DNA of 64,000 nt from Burkholderia sp. WSM2230 (GTDB lineage: Bacteria > Pseudomonadota > Gammaproteobacteria > Burkholderiales > Burkholderiaceae): NCBI RefSeq assembly GCF_000472445.1, contig NZ_AXAJ01000018.1, positions 1-64,000 of the forward strand, in the 5' to 3' direction. The notes beneath the pieces are model-generated. The model saw only the letters and a program-made list of their open reading frames with translations, had not been told where the DNA came from and did not search any database. Shown here in pieces: positions 15,386-24,582 of the stretch (the stretch's first letter is position 1; each line of letters starts with the position of its first letter). Position numbers and translations under genes: made by a program.

Positions 15386-16935
15386 CACTTCACTCGCCTT
15401 TTGAAATACGCGTACTTGAAGCCCATGAGCCAAAGCATACCGAAATATAGCGCGGCGAACAGTACGAGGCAGGCAGCCAGCAGCGCGATGCGGTCGATCG
15501 GCCGGTCATGCATGCCGATCCAGTCGAAGCTCTGCGACAGCCAGTGCATGGCGCCCGCGAGCACAAGACACGCGCCGAGCAGCTGCACGAAGAATTTGAG
15601 CCAGCCGCCCGACGGCGTGTAGATGCCGCGCTTGCGCAGTCCGAGGAACAGCAGCAGCGCATTGCCGCAAGCGCCGAGCCCGACGCTCAGCGTAAGCCCC
15701 GCATGCGCGAAGATCGGCACGAACACATAGTTGCTCAACTGCGTGAGAACCAGCACGCCGATGCCGATTTTCACGGGCGTCTTGATGTCCTGCTTCGCAT
15801 AAAAGCCTGGCGCGAGAATCTTGATCAGAATCAGGCCGATCAGGCCGACGCCGTAGGCGGCAAGCGCGCGCGCAACCATGACGACCGCGTTGCCGTCGAA
15901 CTTGCCGTAGTGGAACAACGTGGCCGTCAGCGGCTCTGCGAAAAAGAACAGCGCGACGGCGCTCGGCGCGGCCAGCAGAAACGTGACGCGCAAGCCCCAG
16001 TCGAGCAGCGACGAATATTCGTGCGGATCGGCGTCGACGTGCGCCTTCGAAAGGCTCGGCAACAGGATCGTGCCGAGCGCGACGCCGAGCAGCGCGGTCG
16101 GAAATTCCATCAGCCGGTCGGCGTAGTTGATCCACGACACGGCGCCCGGCCCAATGCGCGACGCGATATTCGTGTTGATGATGAGGCTGATCTGCGCGAC
16201 GGAGACGGCGAACATTGCCGGCACCATCTTCCAGAGCACACGCTTCACGCCGCGATGCGCGAGCGCGCGCAGCGGATTCATACCGATGCGCGGCACCATG
16301 TCGATCTTCTTGAGACCGGGCAGCTGCACCACGAACTGCAACAGGCCGCCGGCGATCACCGCCCACGCGAGCGCATAGACCGGCGTGTGCATGCGCGGCG
16401 CCACGAACACAGCCGCGACAATGAATGCCACATTCAGCAGGACCGGCGCGAAGGCGGGCAACGAGAAGTTCTTGTACGTGTTCAGCACGCCCGACGCCAG
16501 CGACGTCAGCGAAATGAAGATGATGTACGGGAACATGATGCGGGTCATGGCGACCGCGAGCGCGTAGGCCTGGCCCTCATGAGCGAGGCCGGAGGCCACT
16601 ACGAACACCACGCCCGACGCGCCCAGCACGCCGAGGATCGAGAGTACCGCGAGCGCCCACGCGAGCACCGTCGAGGTCGCGTCGACCAGCGCCTTGGTGG
16701 CGTCGTGCCCCTGCTGGTTCTTGAATTCAGCGAGAATTGGCACGAAGGCCTGCGAAAACGCGCCTTCGGCGGAAATGCGGCGCAACAGGTTGGGAATGCG
16801 GAACGCGACGTAGAAAGCGTCAGTGTATTGACTGGCGCCGAACGCGCGGGCGATCAGCGTTTCGCGGGCCAGTCCGGTCACGCGTGACAACAGCGTGAAG
16901 CCGCTGACCGTCAGCAGGGCTCGGAATAGATTCAT
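15385..16935 (-). CDS. murJ: lipid II flippase MurJ (MviN)
   Basis: MurJ moves lipid II across the inner membrane for peptidoglycan synthesis. I start at the ATG at 16935 (MNLFRALLTVSGFTLLSRVTG), giving 516 residues; the frame stays open to 16962 but the extension is not family-like. The protein is almost wholly hydrophobic, with about 14 membrane segments. ARAFGASQYTDAFYVAFRIPNLLRRISAEGAFSQAFVPIL is the MVF-family signature (shown here in parts: GASQYTDAFYVAFRIP, RRISAEGAFSQAFVP). A TATAAT lies nine bases before the start, with no obvious ribosome binding site. Confidence 0.96.
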   Translation of the reverse strand: MNLFRALLTVSGFTLLSRVTGLARETLIARAFGASQYTDAFYVAFRIPNLLRRISAEGAFSQAFVPILAEFKNQQGHDATKALVDATSTVLAWALAVLSILGVLGASGVVFVVASGLAHEGQAYALAVAMTRIMFPYIIFISLTSLASGVLNTYKNFSLPAFAPVLLNVAFIVAAVFVAPRMHTPVYALAWAVIAGGLLQFVVQLPGLKKIDMVPRIGMNPLRALAHRGVKRVLWKMVPAMFAVSVAQISLIINTNIASRIGPGAVSWINYADRLMEFPTALLGVALGTILLPSLSKAHVDADPHEYSSLLDWGLRVTFLLAAPSAVALFFFAEPLTATLFHYGKFDGNAVVMVARALAAYGVGLIGLILIKILAPGFYAKQDIKTPVKIGIGVLVLTQLSNYVFVPIFAHAGLTLSVGLGACGNALLLFLGLRKRGIYTPSGGWLKFFVQLLGACLVLAGAMHWLSQSFDWIGMHDRPIDRIALLAACLVLFAALYFGMLWLMGFKYAYFKRRVK

Positions 16936-16944
16936 GGGGCGCTT

Positions 16945-16950
16945 ATTATA
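16945..16950 (-). promoter_or_regulatory. candidate -10 box of murJ
   Basis: On the minus strand TATAAT occupies 16950 to 16945, nine bases before the murJ ATG. Transcription would start about three bases before the ATG. The matching -35 (GTCGTC at 17-bp spacing) is poor, so this is tentative. Confidence 0.45.
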
Positions 16951-17157
16951 CGGGTGCCGCAAATGCGGACGACGAGCCAGGAAGCGATTCGGACCGGTTT
17001 AGTCGGCAGACGTTCGGCGCGGGCGGCGATTTCCGCTACTTTTATTGCGCGCGGCTCGCGCGGCCGGGGAGGGTTTAGCGAGGCGCGCAGCGCCCGCGCC
17101 GGCGAAATCGCGGAGCGCCGGCTTTGCCGCGGGTGCCAGCGCGGCAGCGCATTTCCG

Positions 17158-17187
17158 TTGCCACGTCCCTGATTTTGTTGCTATAAT
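17158..17187 (+). promoter_or_regulatory. sigma-70 promoter of rpsT
   Basis: TTGCCA (17158–17163) and TATAAT (17182–17187) are separated by 18 bp, close to the consensus. Transcription from here leaves a leader of roughly 245 nt before rpsT. I see no other gene in the 16936–17439 gap. Confidence 0.75.
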
Positions 17188-17439
17188 CGCCGGTTTCGAA
17201 GCTCGCTCAGTTCACGGACGGCTTCCGGACGAGGCCGAGGTTGGCACGAAGTTGCCCGCCACGTCCTTGGGATACGCCGGAACATGGCGCCGCAAACACC
17301 GGCCCGCCTTCGCGTAGTTCGATCGTTTTTCGACACTTTTGCGCTCTTGGGCAATCGCTTCCAAGAGTTCGGATCTAAAAGCAGCGCCTCACCACTTGAA
17401 GGTCAGGTACTGGAAACAGGAACAGGATAAGGAACCGTC

Positions 17440-17718
17440 ATGGCTAACTCCGCACAAGCACGCAAGCGCGCCCGCCAGGCCGCCAAGGCAAACTCGCACA
17501 ACTCGGCACTGCGCTCGAAGTTCCGCACGGCTATCAAGGCAGTGCGCAAGGCGATCGACGCCGGCGACAAGGCCAAGGCCGCTGAAATCTTCCAGGCATC
17601 GTCGAAGACCATCGACATCATTGCCGACAAGAAAATCATTCACAAGAACAAGGCAGCTCGCCATAAGAGCCGCCTCGCCGCAGCCATCAAGGGTCTGCAG
17701 GCGTCCGCAGCACAGTAA
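17440..17718 (+). CDS. rpsT: 30S ribosomal protein S20
   Basis: A 92-residue, strongly basic primary 16S rRNA-binding protein of the small ribosomal subunit. MANSAQARKRARQAAKANSHN at the N-terminus, with SKFRTAIKAVRKAI and HKNKAARHKSRLAAAIKGL further on, are the S20 signatures (quoted in parts). It is monocistronic, with a promoter at 17158 and two hairpins downstream. The ~245-nt leader could hold a control element, since S20 represses its own translation in E. coli; nothing in the leader is recognisable by eye. Confidence 0.98.
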   Translation: MANSAQARKRARQAAKANSHNSALRSKFRTAIKAVRKAIDAGDKAKAAEIFQASSKTIDIIADKKIIHKNKAARHKSRLAAAIKGLQASAAQ

Positions 17719-17727
17719 TTCCGGTCG

Positions 17728-17793
17728 GCCCGCTTCGGCGGGCTACCTCCTGTTTCCGCTGCGCATGAAAGCCCGCTTTGGCGGGCTTTTTTG
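17728..17793 (+). terminator. tandem hairpins ending rpsT transcription
   Basis: A first stem GCCCGC/GCGGGC with a TTCG loop (17728–17743) lacks a T-tract. A second, AAAGCCCGC (17768–17776) with GCGGGCTTT (17781–17789), has a TTTG loop and runs into TTTTTTG. The second is the terminator proper. Confidence 0.88.
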
Positions 17794-17862
17794 TTTGCAG
17801 CGAATCTGCCGCGAATCTCCCGTGCCGGGGCAAAGACCGCCAGGTCGCCGCCCCACGCATAA

Positions 17863-17887
17863 AAAAACCCGCCGGCCGCGGGTTTTT
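17863..17887 (-). terminator. terminator of the DUF3579 gene
   Basis: AAAAACCC (17863–17870) and GGGTTTTT (17880–17887) enclose a GC-rich 9-nt segment that can extend the stem. On the minus strand a seven-T tract follows, 30–50 nt after the stop of the gene starting at 18263. Confidence 0.8.
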
Positions 17888-17915
17888 GCTTTCCGGCGAG
17901 CCGGCGCGGCTCCCC

Positions 17916-18263
17916 TCAGATGATGTGCCGCTTGGTTTGCGGCGGCGGCGCATGCTCGAGTTCGAGCTCGCACGCCTCGGTCACCACGAGGTCATTGTCT
18001 TTCGCAAAGTTCATCACGAAGTCGAATGCCATGGGTTCGATATCGCGCAGGCGCGAGTCGAGAATCACGCATTTGAGGTCGCCGATCATGGTTGGGCGGA
18101 CGTATAGCGAGTACTGCATATAGGCGTTCGGGCCCTTCCTCGCACCCGGCCCGAAGGATGACATTACGCCTGCGAGACGCTCCGACCAGTCGCTCGGCCG
18201 GAATCTTTTTCCCGTCGACGTGATGCCCTGAATGAAGTATTCGGTTGGAGCTGCTTCGGCCAT
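17916..18263 (-). CDS. DUF3579 protein
   Basis: A 115-residue protein of unknown function, found next to argF in Burkholderiales. I start at the ATG at 18263 (MAEAAPTEYFIQGITSTGK); the frame stays open to 18308 without family similarity. GKRFRPSDWSERLAGVM, YSLYVRPTMIGDLKCVILD and DIEPMAFDFVMNFAKDNDL are the conserved parts. There is no signal peptide, no membrane segment, and only two Cys. It is divergent from argF with a 481-nt gap, so co-regulation is not shown. Confidence 0.87.
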   Translation of the reverse strand: MAEAAPTEYFIQGITSTGKRFRPSDWSERLAGVMSSFGPGARKGPNAYMQYSLYVRPTMIGDLKCVILDSRLRDIEPMAFDFVMNFAKDNDLVVTEACELELEHAPPPQTKRHII

Positions 18264-18744
18264 GTAGAAATACCTGTGTGACTGCCCAGCGGATGACGGC
18301 GACAGCAAGCGGCAAAACGGATTTCGAAACGTTGTGCCCGCGCTGCGCCCCGCGTTTGAACCGATCGGGAAGAGCCGCGCCGCCGCAGACCGTGCAGGAC
18401 GGTTGGCCCCGCGGGTTGGCCGCCGGGTTGGCCGCGATTGTTCGCGGCTTTTTCACTCCAACGCGTGCCCGTGACGCTCGCGCTGTGCCTACGTCGACAT
18501 ACCTCACGAGCGGAGCACCGGCCTGCTGGGCCTTGGAATAACCCGCAGATTATAGCGCAGCGAGCCTTTTTCCGCACTGCACACAAGCTTCTTCCGACAG
18601 CCTCGCGAGGCTTTCAAGAGGCTTTCCTGGCCTTTTGGCCGACTCGTCAAACGAGGCGAAATCCTTTATGCTGCATTGAGTTACCACAAAACGACGGCGG
18701 CGCCGTCCGGCAATCCTGCCGGGTGAGACCGCCGTATTTGTTTC
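18264..18744. other. intergenic region between the DUF3579 gene and argF
   Basis: The gap contains three copies of GGTTGGCC at 18401–18408, 18414–18421 and 18426–18433, close to the DUF3579 side. Nearer argF, GGCCTTTTGGCC and CTCG/CGAG small inverted repeats are seen around 18630–18655. No gene is supported, and no strong -35/-10 pair stands out. Confidence 0.45.
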
Positions 18745-19674
18745 ATGACCGCCAAGAAAATTCGCCACTATCTGCAGTTCAAGGATTTCTCGCTAGACGA
18801 CTACGAGTACGTGCTGGAGCGCGCGCGAATTCTGAAGCGCAAGTTCAAGAGCTATGAGACATACCACCCGCTGCACGACCGCACGCTCGCCATGATCTTC
18901 GAAAAAAATTCGACACGCACGCGCCTGTCGTTCGAAGCCGGCATTTTCCAGCTGGGCGGCCACGCCGTCTTCATGAGCACGCGCGACACGCAACTGGGCC
19001 GTGGCGAACCTATCGAAGACGCAGCGCAGGTCATCTCGCGCATGGTCGACATCATCATGATCCGCACGTTCGGTCAGGACATCATTCAGCGCTTCGCCGA
19101 AAATTCGCGCGTGCCGGTGATCAACGGGCTGACCAACGAATATCACCCGTGCCAGGTGCTGGCCGACATCTTCACCTACTTCGAGCATCGCGGCCCGATC
19201 CGCGGCAAAACGGTGGCCTGGGTCGGCGACGCGAACAACATGCTCTATACGTGGATTGAAGCCGCACAGATTCTCGGCTTCAAGCTGCGCCTCTCCACGC
19301 CGCCGGGCTACAAGCTTGACCGCGCTCTCGTCGCCGCGGAAAGCGCGCCGTTCTACGAGGAATTCGACGACCCGAACGAAGCCTGCGCGGGCGCCGACCT
19401 CGTCACCACGGATGTGTGGACCAGCATGGGCTTCGAAGCCGAAAACGAAGCGCGCAAGAAAGCCTTTGCCGACTGGTGCGTCGACGCGGACATGATGTCG
19501 CGCGCCCACGCGGATGCGCTCTTCATGCACTGCCTGCCGGCCCATCGCGGCGAAGAGGTCAGCGCTGAGGTAATCGACGGCCCGCAAAGCGTCGTGTGGG
19601 ACGAGGCGGAAAACCGTCTGCATGTGCAAAAGGCGTTGATGGAATATCTGCTGCTCGGCAAGCTCAATCACTGA
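18745..19674 (+). CDS. argF: ornithine carbamoyltransferase
   Basis: ArgF joins ornithine and carbamoyl phosphate to make citrulline in arginine synthesis. The 309-residue protein carries the carbamoyl-phosphate site STRTR (in EKNSTRTRLSFEAG), the ornithine-side HPCQVLAD motif, and the HCLPAHRGEEV loop near the C-terminus. There is no signal peptide and the length is typical. argG follows 235 nt downstream on the same strand, so two consecutive steps of the pathway are neighbours. Confidence 0.97.
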   Translation: MTAKKIRHYLQFKDFSLDDYEYVLERARILKRKFKSYETYHPLHDRTLAMIFEKNSTRTRLSFEAGIFQLGGHAVFMSTRDTQLGRGEPIEDAAQVISRMVDIIMIRTFGQDIIQRFAENSRVPVINGLTNEYHPCQVLADIFTYFEHRGPIRGKTVAWVGDANNMLYTWIEAAQILGFKLRLSTPPGYKLDRALVAAESAPFYEEFDDPNEACAGADLVTTDVWTSMGFEAENEARKKAFADWCVDADMMSRAHADALFMHCLPAHRGEEVSAEVIDGPQSVVWDEAENRLHVQKALMEYLLLGKLNH

Positions 19675-19909
19675 GGCGTGCGCTTAGCGGCATTTGCGTG
19701 AAGCAAGGCGGTGCCTTGACTACGCGGCAAGGCACCCGCGCCCGCACCACGCACCGAGCCGCCGCGCTTTCGCCGGCGCCCGGCAAACCTGGTCGGGAGA
19801 GCCCAAAAACGCGGGCCACGCGTCGATTTAGTGTCAAAATAGTTGTTTTCCGCGCTCCGGAACCGCCGGCGCGCCTTGTTTTCCCGCTTTCTCCAGCTAC
19901 GAGTTCACC

Positions 19910-21136
19910 ATGAGCGATATCAAGAAAGTCGTGCTCGCCTATTCGGGCGGCCTCGACACCTCCGTCATCCTGAAGTGGTTGCAGGACAACTACGACGCCG
20001 AAGTCGTCACGTTCACGGCCGACATCGGCCAGGGCGAGGAGCTGGAACCGGCGCGCAAAAAGGCACTGCAACTCGGCATCAAGCAGGAAAACATCTTTAT
20101 CGAAGACCTGCGCGAAGAATTCGTGCGCGACTTCGTGTTCCCGATGTTCCGCGCCAACACGATCTATGAAGGCGAGTACCTGCTGGGCACGTCGATCGCG
20201 CGTCCGCTGATCGCCAAGCGCCAGATCGAGATTGCCCGCGCCACTGGCGCGCAGGCTGTGTCGCACGGCGCAACCGGCAAGGGCAACGACCAGGTTCGTT
20301 TCGAGCTCGGTTATTACGCGCTCGAGCCGGGCATCAAGGTGATCGCGCCGTGGCGTGAATGGGACCTGCTGTCGCGCGAAAAGCTGCTCGCGTATGCGGA
20401 AAAAGCCGGCATTCCGATCGAAATGAAGCACAAGCAAGGCGGCGCGCCCTACTCGATGGACGCGAATCTGCTGCACATCTCGTTCGAAGGCCGTCACCTT
20501 GAAGACCCCAAAGCCGAAGCCGAAGCCGACATGTGGCGCTGGACGGTGTCGCCGGAACAGGCGCCGGATCAGGCCGAATATGTCGACATCGAATACGAGC
20601 ACGGCGATCCGGTTGCGCTGAACGGCAAGCGTCTGTCGGCCGCGGAAATGCTGACTGAACTGAACCGTCTGGGCGGCAAGCATGGCATTGGGCGGCTGGA
20701 CCTGGTGGAAAACCGCTACGTCGGCATGAAGTCGCGCGGCTGCTATGAAACGCCGGGCGGCACCATCATGCTGAAGGCGCACCGCGGCATCGAGTCGATC
20801 ACGCTCGACCGTGAAGTCGCCCACCTGAAGGACGACCTGATGGCCCGCTACGCGTCGCTGATTTATAACGGCTACTGGTGGAGCCCGGAGCGTCGCGCGC
20901 TGCAAGTGCTGATCGACCACACGCAGGAAAAGGTCAACGGCTGGGTGCGCGTGAAGCTGTACAAGGGCAGCGTGTCGGTGGTCGCCCGCGATTCGAAAGA
21001 AACGCTGTTCGACAAGACCATCGCCACGTTCGACGACGACGGCGGCGCGTACAACCAGGCCGACGCCGGCGGCTTCATCAAGCTGAACGCGCTGCGCATG
21101 CGGATCGCCGAGAACGCGCGCCGTCAGCGCGGTTAA
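19910..21136 (+). CDS. argG: argininosuccinate synthase
   Basis: ArgG condenses citrulline and aspartate using ATP. The 408-residue protein begins with the PP-loop motif AYSGGLDTSVILKWL, followed by FTADIGQGEE, then GATGKGNDQVRFELG and KSRGCYETPGGTI, all family signatures. The length is normal for the shorter (~405-residue) bacterial type. A bidirectional terminator follows at 21316. It lies after argF on the same strand but has a 235-nt upstream gap, so it may have its own promoter. Confidence 0.97.
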   Translation: MSDIKKVVLAYSGGLDTSVILKWLQDNYDAEVVTFTADIGQGEELEPARKKALQLGIKQENIFIEDLREEFVRDFVFPMFRANTIYEGEYLLGTSIARPLIAKRQIEIARATGAQAVSHGATGKGNDQVRFELGYYALEPGIKVIAPWREWDLLSREKLLAYAEKAGIPIEMKHKQGGAPYSMDANLLHISFEGRHLEDPKAEAEADMWRWTVSPEQAPDQAEYVDIEYEHGDPVALNGKRLSAAEMLTELNRLGGKHGIGRLDLVENRYVGMKSRGCYETPGGTIMLKAHRGIESITLDREVAHLKDDLMARYASLIYNGYWWSPERRALQVLIDHTQEKVNGWVRVKLYKGSVSVVARDSKETLFDKTIATFDDDGGAYNQADAGGFIKLNALRMRIAENARRQRG

Positions 21137-21315
21137 GCGGGAACGGCGCGAAACGCCGTTCTGCAGAGGGGCGGCAGCGTGGCAACCCGCAAAGGGGCAT
21201 GTTGATGGCGTGGCAGTGGCACCGCGGCCACGCCAGCATCGCAGCTAACCGCGAGTGCCGGCGAAAGCGGGCTGCGCGCCGGTGCACGAACGCCCCGCGC
21301 GATCAATCGAAGCAA

Positions 21316-21350
21316 AAAAAGGCGCCGTGAGAAACCTCCGGCGCCTTTTT
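21316..21350. terminator. bidirectional terminator between argG and murB
   Basis: AAAAAGGCGCC (21316–21326) and GGCGCCTTTTT (21340–21350) form a perfect 11-bp arm pair around 13 nt. The A- and T-tracts let it act for argG (plus) and murB (minus). Confidence 0.9.
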
Positions 21351-21400
21351 TATCCGCGTCGCCCACGACGACAAGCGGCCCGCTTCACACAATCATCAGT

Positions 21401-22447
21401 TCACAAGCAAACCGGCTCCGCTTCCAGCTCGACGCCGAATCGCTCGAACACGTCGTCCCGGATCGCACGCGCAAGCGCCAGCACTTCCACGCCGCTCGCG
21501 CCGCCGCGATTGACCAGCACCAGCGCCTGGCGCTCATGAACGGCCGCGGCGCCGACTGAGCGGCCTTTCCAGCCGCATCGGTCGATCAGCCAGCCTGCGG
21601 CGAGCTTCACGCGTCCGTCAGGTTGCGGGTAGGAGACCACGTCCGGCTCGCGCTTTTTGAGCGCGTCGAACTGGTCAGCGCTCACCACCGGATTCTTGAA
21701 GAAGCTGCCTGCGTTGCCCAGTTCCAGCGGATCAGGCAGCTTTGCGCGCCGCACCGCGACGACCGCGTCGAAGATGGCCCGCGCGTCCGGTTCGTTGCCG
21801 CCCGGTTCATGGCCGTTCGCAGCAAGCTGCCGCGCCAGATCCGCATAGCCCGCACGCGGCTGCCAGGCCTTCGGCAAACGGAAGGTGACCGATGTGATCA
21901 CGAAGCGATCGCGCCCTTCCCGCTTGAAAAAACTGTCGCGATAGCCGAATGCGCACGCCTGCGCATCCAGTTCGACGGTGTCGCCCGAAGCAAGCTCGAC
22001 AGCCCGCAGCCACGCAAAACGCTCGCATAGTTCCAGCCCGTACGCACCGATATTCTGAATGGGCGCCGCGCCGACGGTGCCCGGAATCAGCGCAAGGTTC
22101 TCCAGGCCCGGCAAACCTTGGGACAGCGTCCACGCAACGAACTCGTGCCACGGCTCGCCGGCGGCTGCCTCGACATACACGGCTTCGTCGTCCTCGCCCA
22201 CCACGCGGCGTCCGCGCAATGCCACGAGCAGCACGAGTCCCGCAAAGTCGCGAGTCAGAACGACGTTGCTGCCGCCGCCCAGCACGAGCCGTGGCAAGCC
22301 GGCCGCCTGCGGATCGCGCACTGCGGCCAGCAGTTGCGCTTCACGCTCGATGCGGCACGCCCAATGCGCGCGGACATCGAAACCGAAGGTGTTGTGCGCC
22401 TTGAGCGGATAGCCGGCAATGAACTCAGCGGAATCGGATTGGGACAT
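21401..22447 (-). CDS. murB: UDP-N-acetylmuramate dehydrogenase
   Basis: MurB reduces UDP-GlcNAc-enolpyruvate to UDP-MurNAc with NADPH and FAD for peptidoglycan synthesis. I start at 22447 (MSQSDSAEFIAGYPLKAHNTFG), giving 348 residues; the open frame reaches 22624 without similarity. The FAD-binding LVLGGGSNVVLT, IPGTVGAAPIQNIGAYG and the catalytic YRDSFFK segment (Ser as proton donor), and AGWLIDRCGWKG near the C-terminus, fit the type I E. coli-like enzyme. It is divergent from yajQ. Confidence 0.96.
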   Translation of the reverse strand: MSQSDSAEFIAGYPLKAHNTFGFDVRAHWACRIEREAQLLAAVRDPQAAGLPRLVLGGGSNVVLTRDFAGLVLLVALRGRRVVGEDDEAVYVEAAAGEPWHEFVAWTLSQGLPGLENLALIPGTVGAAPIQNIGAYGLELCERFAWLRAVELASGDTVELDAQACAFGYRDSFFKREGRDRFVITSVTFRLPKAWQPRAGYADLARQLAANGHEPGGNEPDARAIFDAVVAVRRAKLPDPLELGNAGSFFKNPVVSADQFDALKKREPDVVSYPQPDGRVKLAAGWLIDRCGWKGRSVGAAAVHERQALVLVNRGGASGVEVLALARAIRDDVFERFGVELEAEPVCL

Positions 22448-22617
22448 CGGATAAGAACTATGGCGACGGCGAAACGGCTGCGGGCGGCGGGCCCGCGCGG
22501 CGGCCTTGGGCAAATGAGGGTGGCGTCGGTAAAATGACGTCGGTCCGTGATTATAGCGAGTGCCTCGCGACGAGCCGCCGGCCGCGTCGCGCACCGCAGC
22601 ACTATTGGGAGAAAGCA

Positions 22618-23103
22618 ATGCCATCGTTTGACGTCGTCTGCGAAGCGAACATGATCGAAGTCAAGAACGCGATCGAGCAGTCCAACAAGGAAATCTCAAC
22701 CCGCTTCGACTTCAAGGGGTCGGACGCGCGCGTCGAACATAAGGAAAACGAAATCACCGCCTACGCCGACGACGACTTCAAGCTCGGCCAGGTCAAAGAC
22801 GTGCTGCTGTCCAAAATGGCGAAGCGCAACGTGGACGTGCGCTTTCTCGACTACGGCAAGATCGAGAAGATCGGCGGCGACAAGGTCAAGCAGGTCATCA
22901 AGATCAAGAAGGGCGTGTCCGGCGACCTGTCGAAGAAAATCGTGCGCCTCGTGAAGGACAGCAAGATCAAGGTCCAGGCGAGCATTCAGGGCGACGCGGT
23001 GCGGGTAACGGGCGCGAAGCGTGACGATCTGCAAAGCGTGATCGCCTTGCTGCGCAAGGACGTGACCGATACGCCGCTCGACTTCAACAACTTCCGCGAT
23101 TGA
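22618..23103 (+). CDS. YajQ-family nucleotide-binding protein
   Basis: A 161-residue cytoplasmic protein, start at 22618 (MPSFDVVCEANMIEVKNAIEQ, quoted in part as MPSFDVVCEAN). STRFDFKGSDARVE, YADDDFKLGQVKDVL and KKIVRLVKDSKIKVQASIQGD are YajQ hallmarks (given in short parts). The fold is two ferredoxin-like RNA-binding-like domains. Members bind nucleotides, and a Xanthomonas homologue binds cyclic di-GMP and acts in gene control. That role is known for the family but untested here. Confidence 0.93.
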   Translation: MPSFDVVCEANMIEVKNAIEQSNKEISTRFDFKGSDARVEHKENEITAYADDDFKLGQVKDVLLSKMAKRNVDVRFLDYGKIEKIGGDKVKQVIKIKKGVSGDLSKKIVRLVKDSKIKVQASIQGDAVRVTGAKRDDLQSVIALLRKDVTDTPLDFNNFRD

Positions 23104-23150
23104 GCATTAGGCGCATAGTCGGGAGTCGTCGGCACGGGCGCCGCCTCCCC

Positions 23151-23795
23151 TCAACGCTTCTCGCCCGCTGCCGCGCCACCCGCAGCCGCCGCCTTCTTCC
23201 TGTCGCCGATGCGGCTTTCCTCGCCTCGCATCAGCTTGCCGATGTTCGCGCGATGACGCCACACGAGCAGCGAGCTCATCACCACGATAGCGAGCGCGAT
23301 GATGTGCGGCCCGAACAGGAAGCCGTCGAAGATCGGCGCGAACACTGCCGCAGCCAATGCGGCCAGCGACGAATAGCGCGTGAAGAACGCCACGATCAGC
23401 CACGTCAGCAGCGTGGCCACGCCGAGAACCGGGTTGATCGCGAGCAGCACGCCCGCCGCCGTCGCCACACCCTTGCCGCCCTTGAAGCGGAAAAAGACCG
23501 GGTACAGGTGGCCCAGAAATACGGCGACGGAGGCAATCGCGACCGACGTATCGTCGAGCCCGTAGCGCGCGCCGAAATGCACGACGAACCACACTGGCAG
23601 CCAGCCTTTGAAGGCGTCGCCGATTAATGTGAGAATCGCGGCCTTCTTGCTGCCGCTGCGCAGCACGTTGGTCGCACCGGGATTGCCCGAGCCGTAAGAG
23701 CGCGGGTCCTCGAGCCCCATCGCGGCGCTCACGATCACGGCGAACGACACCGAACCGATCAGGTAGGCAACGACAGCAACGATCAGGTTTTGCAT
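23151..23795 (-). CDS. plsY: acyl-phosphate:glycerol-3-phosphate acyltransferase
   Basis: PlsY moves an acyl chain from acyl phosphate to glycerol 3-phosphate, the first step of phospholipid synthesis, in the inner membrane. The 214-residue protein has about five membrane segments. Its signatures are GSGNPGATNVLRSG, KGGKGVATAAG (the phosphate-binding loop) and the loop around HRANIGKLMRGEE near the C-terminus. A charged Lys/Ala-rich tail follows. It is convergent with yajQ, with 47 nt between the stops. Confidence 0.95.
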   Translation of the reverse strand: MQNLIVAVVAYLIGSVSFAVIVSAAMGLEDPRSYGSGNPGATNVLRSGSKKAAILTLIGDAFKGWLPVWFVVHFGARYGLDDTSVAIASVAVFLGHLYPVFFRFKGGKGVATAAGVLLAINPVLGVATLLTWLIVAFFTRYSSLAALAAAVFAPIFDGFLFGPHIIALAIVVMSSLLVWRHRANIGKLMRGEESRIGDRKKAAAAGGAAAGEKR

Positions 23796-23950
23796 CTGTG
23801 ACTCTTATAAGGATCGGCGGTCTGCAACTGGATACCTCAACCGCAATGAGAAACGAAAGTCGGAAGGAACCGCGATGCAACGCGACGCGGTCAACCGAAG
23901 CGGCGCACATTCTACCGAACGCGCGCGCCGCGAAAACATTCAGGCAAACG

Positions 23951-24442
23951 TCAATCGACGCTCGCGCACTCCACCGGCTTCGCGCCCAGCAACCCGGTGA
24001 GCACTTCCGGCTCGATACTGACGAGAAAACCGCGCCGGCCGCCATTCAGCCAGATCCTGTCCAGTTCCAAAATGCTGGACTCGACGTACACCGGCATCTG
24101 CTTGCGTGTGCCGAACGGCGACGTGCCGCCGATCAGATAGCCCGAATGCCGGTTCGCCACCTCGGGCTTGCAGGGCTCGACGCGCTTCGCGCCAATCTGC
24201 CGCGCGAGGTTTTTGGTGCTGACGGTGCGGTCGCCGTGCATGAGAACGATCAGCGGCCTGGCGTGCTCGTCCTCCATGACGAGCGTCTTCACGACATGGT
24301 GTTCGTCCACGCCAAGCTGGCGCGCGGACTCGCTGGTGCCGCCATGCTCGACATAATCGTAGGGATGCTCGCCGAAAGCCACGCCGTGCCGACGCAGCAA
24401 CTGCGTGGCGGGCGTCTCGGAAACGTGTCTGGATTTGCTCAT
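23951..24442 (-). CDS. ybaK: YbaK/EbsC-family Cys-tRNA(Pro) deacylase
   Basis: A 163-residue trans-editing enzyme that hydrolyses Cys wrongly attached to tRNA(Pro). I start at 24442 (MSKSRHVSETPATQLLRRH), which follows the family; the frame stays open to 24718. The conserved features are the FGEHPYDYVEHGG segment, the Lys in HHVVKTLVMED, and GYLIGGTSPFGTRKQMPVYV, typical of the YbaK fold. It is close to the usual 155–160 residues. It is divergent from the AMP-ligase gene with a 140-nt gap. Confidence 0.92.
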   Translation of the reverse strand: MSKSRHVSETPATQLLRRHGVAFGEHPYDYVEHGGTSESARQLGVDEHHVVKTLVMEDEHARPLIVLMHGDRTVSTKNLARQIGAKRVEPCKPEVANRHSGYLIGGTSPFGTRKQMPVYVESSILELDRIWLNGGRRGFLVSIEPEVLTGLLGAKPVECASVD

Positions 24443-24582
24443 CGGCGCATTGTAATGGCGAGTTTGCACAACGGCTATTTGCCAAATGGTCAATTGTGCG
24501 GGCCCGGGCATTGTGGCACGATCGTTCGAAAATGTTCCGGCGCGATACACGCCGGGCACACAATCGCACTTAGGAGACGCCG

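Noticed and set aside
15508..16887. 459-codon plus-strand open frame antisense to murJ
   Set aside because: Charged, repetitive product opposite a clear MurJ; typical antisense artefact of high-GC codon use.
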